From an uncultured Phascolarctobacterium sp. (GTDB taxonomy: Bacteria; Bacillota; Negativicutes; Acidaminococcales; Acidaminococcaceae): DNA of 30,457 bases. A program made the translations under genes and the position numbers. A model generated the notes under the pieces. It was not told where the DNA came from and searched no databases. It worked only from the letters and a program-made list of their open reading frames with translations. The stretch spans positions 1 through 30,457 of the forward strand of contig USBV01000001.1 in the NCBI GenBank assembly GCA_900553055.1. The letters run 5' to 3'. Within the stretch, counting starts at the first letter, position 1. Every line of letters starts with the position of its first letter. Positions 1 through 7,594 of the stretch are shown in pieces.

Positions 1-1095
1 GCGCTGACGCCGGAGAAGCTGCCTGCCTTAAAGGCAGCAGGCGTTGTTGACGCCGGCGGTCAGGGCTTGATCGCCTTCTTTGAAGGCTGCTTGGCAGGAC
101 TACGGGGGCAGGATTGCCAAGTGCTGGAGGTAGTGCCGCGTCAAGCTAGCCTCAAGCTGGGTGGGGAGCCCTTGGATTTAGAATTTCCCTATTGCACCGA
201 ATTTATTGTTAAGGGTGCCAGTGTAGATAAAAAAACCGTCAGTGAGGCCTTGCAGGACTTGGGCAATTCTATGATTGTTGCTGTGGTTGAGGATATAGTC
301 AAGGTGCATATCCACACTAAAAACCCCGGCAATGCCCTGAATATTGCCCAGCAATGGGGCACGCTGCACGATATTAAGATTGAAAATATGCGTGACCAGC
401 ACGAAAATCGTCTCTTTACCGCCGAGGATATCCAGCCGGTGAAGCATGGCGTGGGCGTACTAACTGTCGCTGCAGGCGAGGGCATCGCCCGTATCATGCA
501 CGAGATGGGCGCAGCCGAAATCATCAGTGGCGGCCAAAGCATGAATCCCCCGGTGGAGGATTTTGTGCAGGCTATCGAAAACGGCACCTGCGAGCAATAT
601 ATCATCCTGCCCAATAATAAGAATATTATTTTGGCAGCGGAGCAGGTGCGCAAGCTGCTTGGCAATTCCAAGGTATCCTTTGTGCCGACAACGAATATGG
701 CGCAGGGCTTGGCAGCGCTCTTGCATTTTGATGCTACACGCAGCCTGGATGAGAACACTGTAGTGATGACTAAGGAAGCTAAGGAGGCTACCAGCGGCAG
801 CGTGACCGTGGCCGTGCGCGATAGCGTGGTGAACGGTATTGAGGTACGCCAAGGCGATTATCTTGGCATTCTTAATGATAAAATTGTGTGCACCGGTAAG
901 AGTATCGAGAAGGTGCTGGAGCAAATGCTGAGCGGTGGGGATTACGAGCTGCTGAGCCTTTACTATGGCGCCGACTTGGATGAAGCAGCTGCCGGTACCT
1001 TAGCAGCAAAGCTGGAAGAAATTAATGAGGATTGGGAAGTAGAAGTATTCTACGGGGGACAGCCTCTGTATCCCCTGTTATTAGCAATGGAGTGA
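1..1095 (+). CDS. fakA: DAK2/DegV-type protein, fatty-acid kinase A-like (5' partial)
   Basis: The reading frame is open from base 1 and ends with TGA at 1093-1095, so the gene starts upstream of the window. The first visible residues include VVDAGGQGL, the conserved segment late in the DhaL (DAK2) nucleotide-binding domain of the YloV/FakA family. The remaining roughly 340 residues match the middle and C-terminal DegV-like part of that family, with a motif ending AGEGIARI and a C-terminal PLYPLLLAME. In characterised Firmicutes FakA phosphorylates fatty acids bound to FakB for entry into phospholipid synthesis; that role is inherited from the family. The ATP-binding acidic residues lie before the window and cannot be checked. 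The next gene begins 6 bases after the stop and its ribosome binding site overlaps this gene's end, so the two are probably cotranscribed. Confidence 0.85.
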   Translation, partial: ALTPEKLPALKAAGVVDAGGQGLIAFFEGCLAGLRGQDCQVLEVVPRQASLKLGGEPLDLEFPYCTEFIVKGASVDKKTVSEALQDLGNSMIVAVVEDIVKVHIHTKNPGNALNIAQQWGTLHDIKIENMRDQHENRLFTAEDIQPVKHGVGVLTVAAGEGIARIMHEMGAAEIISGGQSMNPPVEDFVQAIENGTCEQYIILPNNKNIILAAEQVRKLLGNSKVSFVPTTNMAQGLAALLHFDATRSLDENTVVMTKEAKEATSGSVTVAVRDSVVNGIEVRQGDYLGILNDKIVCTGKSIEKVLEQMLSGGDYELLSLYYGADLDEAAAGTLAAKLEEINEDWEVEVFYGGQPLYPLLLAME

Positions 1096-1101
1096 TGTTG
1101 C

Positions 1102-1533
1102 ATGCTTACTAATCAAGAGCTTACTGCTCTGCTTCGAAACCATGGATATAAGGTAACACCACAGCGTTTGGCTGTTTATGAGGCTTTGGCAGAGCAGCCC
1201 TGGCATCCCAATGCCGAAACGCTTTATAAAAAATTGCAGCCTAAATATCCGGCTATGAGCTTTGCCACCGTGTATAAAACTGTGGAAATTCTGCGTGATA
1301 TTAAGGTTATCCAAATTCTTAATGCTGGTGAGGATAGCTATCGTTATGATGCTAATATGCATGAGCATTATCACCTGTGCTGCACTGAATGTGGGATTAT
1401 TCTAGATGTGCCCATGGATAAGGTTATACGCGAGCAGCTAAACAGCCTAGTGCAGAGCCAAGGCGGTTTTCTTGTTACCGGAGGACAGTTCTATTTTTAT
1501 GGCTTGTGCTCCAAATGCCAAAAGCTGCATTAA
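1102..1533 (+). CDS. Fur-family transcriptional regulator, PerR-like
   Basis: A complete 143-residue Fur-family repressor. An N-terminal winged helix (VTPQRLAVYEAL, then FATVYKTVEIL) is followed by a metal-binding dimerisation domain. Two CxxC pairs, C94/C97 and C136/C139, form the expected structural zinc site. The likely regulatory metal ligands are H35, D83, H89, H91 and D102. These have the spacing of the PerR set known from Bacillus subtilis (H37, D85, H91, H93, D104), and the last ligand is Asp where Fur usually has Glu. That favours a peroxide sensor over an iron sensor, but the target genes are not visible. The ATG at 1102 has GGAGTG at 1089-1094, inside the end of the previous gene. 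A hairpin follows the stop. Confidence 0.88.
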   Translation: MLTNQELTALLRNHGYKVTPQRLAVYEALAEQPWHPNAETLYKKLQPKYPAMSFATVYKTVEILRDIKVIQILNAGEDSYRYDANMHEHYHLCCTECGIILDVPMDKVIREQLNSLVQSQGGFLVTGGQFYFYGLCSKCQKLH

Positions 1534-1543
1534 TGGATTTGAC

Positions 1544-1580
1544 AAAGGTGGACTGACTTGTTTAGTTGGTGCACCTTTTT
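1544..1580 (+). terminator. Probable intrinsic terminator after the Fur-family gene
   Basis: AAAGGTG at 1544-1550 pairs with CACCTTT at 1572-1578 and a T-run continues to 1580. The 21-base loop is long and only weakly structured, so this is a moderate call. Confidence 0.5.
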
Positions 1581-1672
1581 CTCTTTCTTAGCATGATTGT
1601 TACGAAAATGCCACAAAAATGTTAAATTTCTCTGTTATAATATAATCGTTTAGTGATAGGAGAGTGCCAATT

Positions 1673-2497
1673 TTGGCGAAAGATTTTCAGGTTGTTATGT
1701 TGGCCAGTGGCAGCAAGGGCAATACTGCCTTGATTAGCACTGATTGCCAACGTTTTTTAGTGGATGTTGGCATTAGCTGTCAGGAGCTGGTGAAGCGAAT
1801 GCAGCTGGTGGGAGCATCTCCGGAGGAGCTGGAGGGAGTTTTTCTAACCCACGAGCATGTGGACCACGTGAAGGGCTTGGTTACCTTTGCTAAAAAATAT
1901 CAGGTGCCCATCTATGCTAGTCAAGGGACTTGGCGAGCAGTTTTCAGCAGATATCCCGAGCTGAATCGTGCTAATTGCCGTTTAACCGGGGAGCGGATGC
2001 TGGTGGGCGATGTGAGCATCAATTGCTTTGCAACCTCACACGATGCCTTGCAGCCTCAGGGCTACAGCTTTTCCTGGCGCAGTGCTAATTCCAAATGCAC
2101 CTATGTGACGGATACTGGCTTTGTGACGCCGCAGGTGCGCGAGGCAGTGCAGGGCAGTGATGTGCTAGTTTTAGAAGCCAATCATGATGTAGAAATGCTC
2201 AAAAATGGCAGCTATCCTTACGATTTAAAACAGCGCATTTTGGGTACGCGCGGGCATTTATCCAATGCTACGGCGGGGCAGTTCTTGCTGCAGCTGGAGC
2301 AATTGCCCAAGCAAATATTTTTGGCGCATCTTAGCGAGCAAAATAATCTGCCCAAGCTGGCTGTGGACACCGTAAGCAATTTTTTAGATAGCAAAAAGCG
2401 ACTGCAGGAGACAACGCTTTTTGTAGCTCAGCAGCATCAGCCTGTGGCTGCTTTTAGAGCAGGGCAGCAGGCTCTGCCGGGATTTTTGGATGATTAA
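1673..2497 (+). CDS. walJ: Metallo-beta-lactamase-fold hydrolase, WalJ/YycJ family
   Basis: A metallo-beta-lactamase-fold protein of about 274 residues. It opens with VVMLASGSKGN, typical of WalJ/YycJ proteins, and carries the metal motif THEHVDH, with later ligands in VTDTG, EANHD and RGHLSN. WalJ proteins are predicted nucleases or phosphodiesterases linked to coordination of cell division and wall metabolism. A GTG at 1664 is in frame, but the Shine-Dalgarno AGGAG at 1658-1662 lies only one base from it. The TTG at 1673, about ten bases away, is therefore the better start. The order walJ, htrA, rlmH here matches the distal part of the walRKHIJ region of other Firmicutes, although the walRK kinase-regulator genes are not adjacent. 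A TATAAT-like box at 1636-1641 or 1641-1646 may belong to its promoter. Confidence 0.88.
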   Translation: MAKDFQVVMLASGSKGNTALISTDCQRFLVDVGISCQELVKRMQLVGASPEELEGVFLTHEHVDHVKGLVTFAKKYQVPIYASQGTWRAVFSRYPELNRANCRLTGERMLVGDVSINCFATSHDALQPQGYSFSWRSANSKCTYVTDTGFVTPQVREAVQGSDVLVLEANHDVEMLKNGSYPYDLKQRILGTRGHLSNATAGQFLLQLEQLPKQIFLAHLSEQNNLPKLAVDTVSNFLDSKKRLQETTLFVAQQHQPVAAFRAGQQALPGFLDD

Positions 2498-2549
2498 TAA
2501 AGCGTATTTTACAGACTAACTTTGATGAATATTTTGATAGGAGTGAAGC

Positions 2550-3650
2550 ATGATGCAAAAGACTACTTGGAAAAAAGCATTGAATATTTTGGCTTGTGGT
2601 TTAGTTGGTGCCACCATTCTCATTGCTGGCTGTGGCGATAGCAAAACCTCTGCAGCTGTGGCCGAAAAGACTGCTGGCAAGCAGGAGCAGCAGCTGAGCT
2701 CTGCTCGCAATACTCCCGTTGTGAGAGCCGCTAAAAAGGTTGGCCCTGCCGTAGTGGGCATCACTAATAAGGGCTATGTGCGCGACTTTTTTAATCGCGT
2801 TTACTTTACCGATAAGGGAACTGGCAGCGGCGTGATTTATGACAAGGCTGGCTATATTGCTACTAATAATCACGTTGTTGAGGGCGCTTCTGAAATCATT
2901 GTAAGCCTTGCTGACGGTCGCAGCGTTAAAGGCAAGGTTTTGGGTGCGGACCCCGCTACCGATTTGGCTGTCGTAAAAATTGATGCCAAGGACCTCACTG
3001 TGGCCGAATTTGGCGACAGCGATACGCTGCAGGTGGGCGAGCCCGCTATCGCTATTGGTAACCCGCTGGGCCTTGAGTTCCGCGGCAGCGTTACCGTGGG
3101 CGTTATCAGCTCCTTGAATCGCAGTATCGAAATTGGCGATAGAAAATTCAACCTGATTCAGACTGACGCAGCCATTAACCCTGGTAACAGCGGTGGTGCG
3201 CTGGTGAATGCCGATGGCGAGGTTGTGGGAATCAACAGCGCTAAAATTGCGCGTGGTGGCGTAGAAGGCATTGGCTTTGCTATTCCTATCAACACTGCTA
3301 AGCCCATTTTGAAGGAGCTGCAGGAGCGTGGCCGCGTAGCGCGTCCTTATCTTGGCATTTCCATGATTGATAAGGCTATTGCCGAGCGTTTTGGCTTTGA
3401 TGTGGATTTGCACAACGGCATCTTCATCATGAAGGTTATTCCTAACGGTCCTGCTGCGAAGGCAGATATCCGTTCCTCCGACATTATCCTGAACTTTAAC
3501 GGCGCTAGAGTAAAAACTACCGGCGAGCTGAGCGCTAAGGTTGCAGAATGCAAGGTGGGCCAGACTGTGGACGTTGTGATTATGCGCAGCGGCGAAACCA
3601 TGACCAAGACCATTACTCTGGAAGAAGTACCTGAGGGCTATGGCAAGTGA
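2550..3650 (+). CDS. HtrA/DegP-type serine protease with PDZ domain, predicted lipoprotein
   Basis: A 366-residue S1C-family trypsin-like protease for envelope quality control. The N-terminus has a hydrophobic helix ending in the lipobox IAGC (C28), which predicts a lipid anchor, followed by a Ser/Thr/Gln-rich linker to about residue 60. The catalytic triad is H108 (in NNHVVEG), D138 (ATDLAVV) and S214 (GNSGGAL). One PDZ domain occupies roughly residues 265-360. ATGs at 2550 and 2553 are both possible; AGGAG at 2539-2543 is 6 bases before the first. The stop overlaps the GTG start of rlmH by three bases in the string GTGA, so the two are translationally linked. Many HtrA relatives in this synteny are anchored by a transmembrane helix; a lipobox is a less usual solution. 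Confidence 0.93.
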   Translation: MMQKTTWKKALNILACGLVGATILIAGCGDSKTSAAVAEKTAGKQEQQLSSARNTPVVRAAKKVGPAVVGITNKGYVRDFFNRVYFTDKGTGSGVIYDKAGYIATNNHVVEGASEIIVSLADGRSVKGKVLGADPATDLAVVKIDAKDLTVAEFGDSDTLQVGEPAIAIGNPLGLEFRGSVTVGVISSLNRSIEIGDRKFNLIQTDAAINPGNSGGALVNADGEVVGINSAKIARGGVEGIGFAIPINTAKPILKELQERGRVARPYLGISMIDKAIAERFGFDVDLHNGIFIMKVIPNGPAAKADIRSSDIILNFNGARVKTTGELSAKVAECKVGQTVDVVIMRSGETMTKTITLEEVPEGYGK

Positions 3651-4126
3651 AAATAACGATTGCTTGCGTGGGCAAGATTAAAGAAAAGTATTTGGATGCA
3701 GGCATTGCGGAATTCACCAAGCGCCTAACTCCATTTTGCAAGCTGGAAACTATTGCTATCAACGAGGAGCGTATGCCCGAGGACCCCAGCCCTGCCATTA
3801 AGCAGCAGGTGCTGGAAAAGGAAACAGCGCGCCTGATGGCCATCATTCCGGAAAACTCCTATGTGATTTTGCTGGATGTGATTGGCAAGCAAATTTCTAG
3901 CCCCGAGCTGGCGGAGAAAATCGATAGCTTGACGTTGGCTGGTAACAGCCACATCACCTTCGTCATTGGCGGTGCCTTCGGCTACACGGATGCACTGCGC
4001 AAGCGTGCCGATTTCGCCTTGAGCTTCTCCAAAATGACCTTCACTCATCAAATGATTCGCCTGCTCTTAATCGAGCAAATCTACCGGGCCTTTAAGATTA
4101 GCCGCGGGGAGAAGTATCACTGGTAA
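3647..4126 (+). CDS. rlmH: 23S rRNA (pseudouridine-1915-N3)-methyltransferase RlmH
   Basis: A 159-residue SPOUT-class methyltransferase of the usual full length. It shows the SAM-binding knot sequence FVIGGAFGY and the signature HQMIRLLLIEQIYRA followed by the C-terminal EKYHW. RlmH methylates N3 of pseudouridine 1915 in helix 69 of 23S rRNA on assembled 70S ribosomes. The GTG start at 3647 overlaps the htrA stop. A strong hairpin terminator follows at 4158, closing the block that starts at walJ. Confidence 0.97.
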   Translation: MKITIACVGKIKEKYLDAGIAEFTKRLTPFCKLETIAINEERMPEDPSPAIKQQVLEKETARLMAIIPENSYVILLDVIGKQISSPELAEKIDSLTLAGNSHITFVIGGAFGYTDALRKRADFALSFSKMTFTHQMIRLLLIEQIYRAFKISRGEKYHW

Positions 4127-4157
4127 GGTAATAAAGTTTTTATAAATTTATAAATAT

Positions 4158-4200
4158 AAGCATCGGTTGGACGCAGGTAGCGCTCGACCGATGCTTTTGT
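4158..4200 (+). terminator. Intrinsic terminator after rlmH
   Basis: A perfect 10-bp stem, AAGCATCGGT at 4158-4167 with ACCGATGCTT at 4187-4196, extended by wobble pairs and followed by TTTTGTGTTTAATT. Confidence 0.9.
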
Positions 4201-4224
4201 GTTTAATTAAGTTCTATTGCTAAT

Positions 4225-4287
4225 TTAACTCAACAAGATGAATTAAAAATTGTTTTAACTCAATATGATGAGTTGGAATTAAAAGTT
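4225..4287. repeat. Imperfect 30-base tandem repeat, two copies
   Basis: TTAACTCAACAAGATGA starts at 4225 and TTAACTCAATATGATGA starts at 4255, each followed by an A-rich tail containing AATTAAAA. The repeat lies in AT-rich sequence between the rlmH terminator and the next promoter. One frame reads as a 31-33 residue peptide in which the copies give LTQQDEL and LTQYDEL, but no start codon with a ribosome binding site is visible. Confidence 0.5.
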
Positions 4288-4350
4288 TTGGATTTTCAAG
4301 TCTAAAACTTAGATAATTTTTAGAGTTTTGAACTTACAAGTCTGAAATTC

Positions 4351-4378
4351 TTGCTTTTTTAAGGTTTTGAGTTATAAT
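4351..4378 (+). promoter_or_regulatory. Promoter for the AAA_14/DUF4143 ATPase gene
   Basis: TTGCTT at 4351-4356, a 16-base spacer and TATAAT at 4373-4378, placed 25 bases before the ATG and just upstream of its AGGAGGTG ribosome binding site. Confidence 0.65.
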
Positions 4379-4403
4379 ATAGATAGGTAATAGGAGGTGC
4401 GCC

Positions 4404-5633
4404 ATGGCTGAGCTTATAAATCGTCCTGCGTATTTGAACCAACTCATTCAAAATAAAGATGTAGATTTAGTAAAAATAGTAACTGGTATTCGTAGATGCG
4501 GTAAGTCCGCTCTGTTAGACTTGTTTCACCAGTATTTGGTAGAAAGTGGAATAACTGAAAGTAATATCATCCATATGAATTTGGAGTCTCTGCGGTACCG
4601 AAGCATCACCGACTACCTGACCTTTTACGATTATGTTAGTGAGCGTATAGCCAAAGAGGGTAAGACCTATCTAATCTTTGATGAACCACAGGCCGTGGAG
4701 CATTGGGAAAAGGCTATTGAATCGTTTAGGCTTGACTTTGATGTGGATATCTATATTACTGGCTCTAACGCTTATATGCTTTCTTCTGAATTCTCAACCT
4801 TGCTTTCTGGTAGATATATTGAGATTAGGCTATTACCTCTATCATTTAAGGAGTTCTTGACCTTTTACGAGTTTTCTGAGTCCATTACCATGGAAGAGAA
4901 GTTTCAGCGATACTTGCAGTTCGGCGGAATGCCCATACTTAGAGAGTATCATTTTAATGAAGCAAGAAGTAATCAGGCCTTAGAAGGGATATATTCCACA
5001 GTGGTACTGCGGGATGTTCTACAGCGTAATCCACAGGCAGATCAGGCAACGATGCAGAAAATCATGCTATTTTTGTGTTCTAATATCGGCAGCATTACCT
5101 CTCCAAATAGCATAGGCAATGTGTTATCCAATGAAGGAGATATCAAAACTGGCAAAGTTAAAAATATTGCAGGTAAAACTGTTGAGAAGTATATCGCTAT
5201 GCTGCGCAGCGCTTTTATAGTATCTTCTGTTGGTAGGTACGATGTTAAGGGTAAGCAGTTATTAAAAACCTTAGGAAAGAACTATATTGTAGATATAGGA
5301 TTTCGTAATATGCTACTTGGCTATCGTGATGTGGATCGTGGGCATATTCTTGAAAATATCGTATATTTAGAGCTTATTCGCAGAGATTACAATGTTTATA
5401 TAGGCAAGGTTGGGGAGACCGAAATTGATTTTGTGGTAGAAAAGCCAAATGAAAAGCTATATATCCAAGTCACAGAAAGCATGCAATCTACGGAAACCCG
5501 TGAGCGAGAGCTTAGGCCATTACGCATGATTTCCGATAACTATGAGAAAATTGTACTATCCATGGACCATAGCTACATCAATTCCTATGACGGCATTAAA
5601 TCCATCAACTTGATTGATTGGCTGTTAATGTAA
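4404..5633 (+). CDS. AAA_14/DUF4143-type ATPase
   Basis: A 409-residue protein with the full layout of the AAA_14-DUF4143 family. The Walker A motif is GIRRCGKS at residues 28-35 and the Walker B-like motif is YLIFDEP with D93/E94. Sensor-type ITGSNAYML follows, then the SGRYIEIRLLPLSFKEF segment. The C-terminal DUF4143 part ends in a restriction-endonuclease-like core (ILENIVYLELIRR, then EIDFVV). Members are widespread, often multi-copy and laterally mobile; their physiological role is not established. The gene has its own promoter, an AGGAGGTG site at 4392-4399 and no functional partner beside it. It is more AT-rich than the preceding block, consistent with insertion between rlmH and the next gene. 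Confidence 0.9.
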   Translation: MAELINRPAYLNQLIQNKDVDLVKIVTGIRRCGKSALLDLFHQYLVESGITESNIIHMNLESLRYRSITDYLTFYDYVSERIAKEGKTYLIFDEPQAVEHWEKAIESFRLDFDVDIYITGSNAYMLSSEFSTLLSGRYIEIRLLPLSFKEFLTFYEFSESITMEEKFQRYLQFGGMPILREYHFNEARSNQALEGIYSTVVLRDVLQRNPQADQATMQKIMLFLCSNIGSITSPNSIGNVLSNEGDIKTGKVKNIAGKTVEKYIAMLRSAFIVSSVGRYDVKGKQLLKTLGKNYIVDIGFRNMLLGYRDVDRGHILENIVYLELIRRDYNVYIGKVGETEIDFVVEKPNEKLYIQVTESMQSTETRERELRPLRMISDNYEKIVLSMDHSYINSYDGIKSINLIDWLLM

Positions 5634-5713
5634 ATTAAAGATTACCATATTGGTGTATACTAGTGGAAGAAGGTACGCTAGAAAATACGTAAAAGAATAT
5701 CTACAAAAAAACT

Positions 5714-5742
5714 TTGTCATCCCGTCCCAATAGTGGTATAAT
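5714..5742 (+). promoter_or_regulatory. Near-consensus promoter upstream of a broken membrane-protein gene
   Basis: TTGTCA at 5714-5719, a 17-base spacer and TATAAT at 5737-5742. AAGGGGG at 5763-5769 could serve as ribosome binding site for the TTG at 5775. Confidence 0.7.
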
Positions 5743-5774
5743 AGTTGGCAATATTACACTTCAAGGGGGATGCT

Positions 5775-6116
5775 TTGCAAAAATGGAACATAAAAGTATT
5801 TATCAGTTTGTATTGGCAGGAATATTGTGTGCGATTGGTCTAGGCCGATATCCTGGAAAAGCCGCTTGCTAATCTGTCCTTAAATGCAGGCTTAGCGCTT
5901 ATTCACGGTTTGAGCGAGGTGTTGGTAGTAGCTCCGTTCTTCTTCTCTGGCTACATGTTTACACCGGCGCAATTAAATGGCGGCTTCATCATGAGCGTGG
6001 TAGTTTTAGTTGGCTTGGGCACTGTGGTGCATTCCTTTGTGGACTGCAGCATTTCTGTACTGCTGTGGAAATGTGTGAAGAGCACCGTGCCGGGCATCAA
6101 ATTGATTCGCGGGTAA
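5775..6116 (+). pseudogene. Broken small polytopic membrane-protein gene
   Basis: The reading frame is interrupted. From the ATG at 5783 one frame gives MEHKSIYQFVLAGILCAIG, a plausible first membrane helix, and stops soon after. From about 5844 the frame one base on gives ADILEKPLANLSLNAG, ALIHGLSEVLVVAPFFFSGY and GLGTVVHSFVDCSISVLLW, ending with TAA at 6114-6116. The TTG at 5775 has the better ribosome-binding-site spacing; reaching the MEHKSI frame from it needs one extra A in the A-run at 5779-5783. The product, about 110 residues, looks like the two ends of a larger membrane protein joined across an internal deletion. The C-terminal part recalls small transporters such as ECF substrate-binding components; this is a weak impression, not an identification. 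Promoter and terminator are intact. Confidence 0.55.
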
Positions 6117-6135
6117 GATTTTATAAGCAAAATAA

Positions 6136-6184
6136 AAAGCTTCGGTTGGGTACAACAGTCGTACCTAGCCGAAGCTTTCTTTTT
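6136..6184. terminator. Bidirectional terminator between convergent genes
   Basis: AAAGCTTCGG at 6136-6145 pairs with CCGAAGCTTT at 6169-6178; an inner TTGGGTAC / GTACCTAG extension continues the stem. T-rich sequence follows on the forward strand, and the A-run before it gives a U-tract for the reverse AEC transporter transcript. It shares the TCGGTTGG core with the rlmH terminator. Confidence 0.88.
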
Positions 6185-6284
6185 GTGCGAACAAATATTT
6201 TCTGCCGCGTTTCGGGGTAGGAAGCTATAGCAAAGCTTATGAAAAACATATATCTCTTTTCGTGTTTCGCGAGGGAAAGTACTG

Positions 6285-7208
6285 TCACAGCTGGTAAATC
6301 CACACGATGAAGGGCATGGTGATGGTGCAAAGCGTAGCAGTGACTACATTGATAACACTGGCATACTCGGGCTGGTTATCAAAAAGGGAGGCCATGCTGA
6401 CGCAGGTAGTGGCAGAGGGCGTGGCCGTTGCCAGCAGCGTGATGAGCAAAATCGTCTCACCATCAGGTGAGAAGCTAGACAAGCCGCTGTATTTTAAGAA
6501 AACGAGTACCATCAGCGGCATCACAATCAAGCGCAGGAAGGCAACTAGGGGAACACGCTTATAGGATTTTATTTTTTCCCAGCTCATATTGCCCAAAAGC
6601 ATGCCGGCAATAATCATGGCAGAAGGGCCGATGACTAAGCCCAGCGCGTGAAAGGCATCATTGACGGGCTCCGGCATGCGCCAGCCGGTAAAGAGCAGGA
6701 TGAGACCGATGAAAATAGCAATCATATTGGCATTGGTGAACACAGCCTTCCAGTCCATATGGGGCTCACGTGCCATGGTGGACTTCATATGCGTCCAAAA
6801 CAGCACCAGCTGTACAGCGAGGAAGGTGCTGGAATAAATTACCCATTCAGGGCCTAAGACGGCGATAACAAGCGGGATAATCAAATTACCCGCATTAGAA
6901 TAGATAACAGAGCATTGTTCAACAGCGTTGAGGTTTAAGACGCGCTTCCAAAAGATACCTAAAAAGAGCAGCAGCGCCTGCACAATCACTGCAGCAATCG
7001 TGCTAAGCAGCAGTCCGTGCTGGATTTCGGGCGTAAAATTCACCTGAAAGGACTCGATAATAACGCAGGGAAAGAAAAGGTAGAGCAGCAGGATGGACAT
7101 GATTTTGCTATCCGAGGCCTTGACGATTTTTAAGCGTACAAGGGACATGCTCATAATCATAATGAGGAAAAGCGAGAAGATTTTTTTGGCTAGAATTAAT
7201 GATAACAT
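6285..7208 (-). CDS. AEC-family (auxin efflux carrier-like) transporter
   Basis: A 307-residue polytopic membrane protein with about ten hydrophobic helices, the usual size of the AEC family. Recognisable segments are YLFFPCVIIESFQVNF near the N-terminus, YSNAGNLIIPLVIAVLG in the middle and ATPSATTCVSMASLF near the C-terminus. Bacterial members are secondary transporters of organic acids such as malonate or malate; the substrate here cannot be read from the sequence. The start at 7208 has AGGAG just upstream, and a near-consensus reverse promoter lies about 80-110 bases before it. A LysR gene is encoded divergently about 440 bases away, a common arrangement for AEC genes. Here a small-peptide transcription unit intervenes, so regulation by LysR is uncertain. 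Confidence 0.92.
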   Translation of the reverse strand: MLSLILAKKIFSLFLIMIMSMSLVRLKIVKASDSKIMSILLLYLFFPCVIIESFQVNFTPEIQHGLLLSTIAAVIVQALLLFLGIFWKRVLNLNAVEQCSVIYSNAGNLIIPLVIAVLGPEWVIYSSTFLAVQLVLFWTHMKSTMAREPHMDWKAVFTNANMIAIFIGLILLFTGWRMPEPVNDAFHALGLVIGPSAMIIAGMLLGNMSWEKIKSYKRVPLVAFLRLIVMPLMVLVFLKYSGLSSFSPDGETILLITLLATATPSATTCVSMASLFDNQPEYASVINVVTATLCTITMPFIVWIYQL

Positions 7209-7287
7209 AAGCGCTCCTTTGAAAATCTATTTTACATAAGAGTATGAATATTTAGCACAGCAGTTTAAAAGCTTTACAATGTTGCTT

Positions 7288-7316
7288 ATTATACCACCAT
7301 TTTGCTCGAATTTCAA
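7288..7316 (-). promoter_or_regulatory. Promoter of the AEC transporter gene
   Basis: Read on the reverse strand: TTGAAA at 7316-7311, a 17-base spacer and TATAAT at 7293-7288. Confidence 0.75.
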
Positions 7317-7335
7317 AGGCTTTTTTACACAAAAA

Positions 7336-7372
7336 ACAGGCCAGCAAAAGCTCATTGCTCTTGCTGGCCTGT
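7336..7372 (-). terminator. Terminator of the small-peptide transcript
   Basis: ACAGGCCAGCAA at 7336-7347 pairs perfectly with TTGCTGGCCTGT at 7361-7372. On the reverse strand the stem is followed by five U residues. The forward side has no U-tract, so it acts on reverse transcripts, between the 23-codon ORF and the AEC promoter. Confidence 0.85.
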
Positions 7373-7439
7373 AGTTGATGACTAATGCTTCAAGCGGGGT
7401 AGTGATAAACGGCAATTAAAGGGCGAAGAAAATGTCAAT

Positions 7440-7511
7440 TTATTTTCCCAAGAAAGCAGCAGCCATAAGGATAACAAAAATAGTGGAAGTAATAGCCTGT
7501 GTGTTAGTCAT
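7440..7511 (-). CDS. 23-residue predicted membrane peptide, unknown function
   Basis: A 23-codon reverse ORF begins MTNTQAITSTIF, continues through VILMAAAF and ends LGK before TAA. The polar N-terminus, one hydrophobic stretch of about 13-15 residues and a final lysine suggest a single short membrane segment. An AAAGGAG ribosome binding site lies ten bases before the ATG. A reverse promoter at 7574-7602 and a strong terminator at 7336-7372 frame it, giving a predicted transcript of about 235 bases. I do not recognise the family. Possibilities are a small accessory subunit of a transporter, a regulatory peptide, or a leader ORF on a small RNA. Its independent signals argue that it is real. 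Confidence 0.6.
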   Translation of the reverse strand: MTNTQAITSTIFVILMAAAFLGK

Positions 7512-7565
7512 AATCTTTGCACTCCTTTATTTATTAAATTTCCGGAGATGCGCTCTCTCTCTTGC

Positions 7566-7594
7566 TTGACTATAGTATATAATAATTCTATAAT
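7566..7594 (+). promoter_or_regulatory. Promoter of the LysR-type gene
   Basis: TTGACT at 7566-7571, exactly 17 bases of spacer and TATAAT at 7589-7594, some 54 bases before the LysR ATG. It is interleaved with the reverse promoter at 7574-7602. Confidence 0.75.

Noticed and set aside
2601..3413. Reverse-strand open frame of 270 codons across htrA
   Set aside because: It lies entirely antisense to an HtrA gene with an intact catalytic triad, has no ribosome binding site or recognisable domain, and follows from the codon bias of the forward gene.
5652..5732. Short forward ORF reading YTSGRRYARKYVKEYL upstream of the promoter at 5714
   Set aside because: It has no ribosome binding site, is under 30 codons and its end overlaps the -35 region; probably chance or an unidentifiable scrap.
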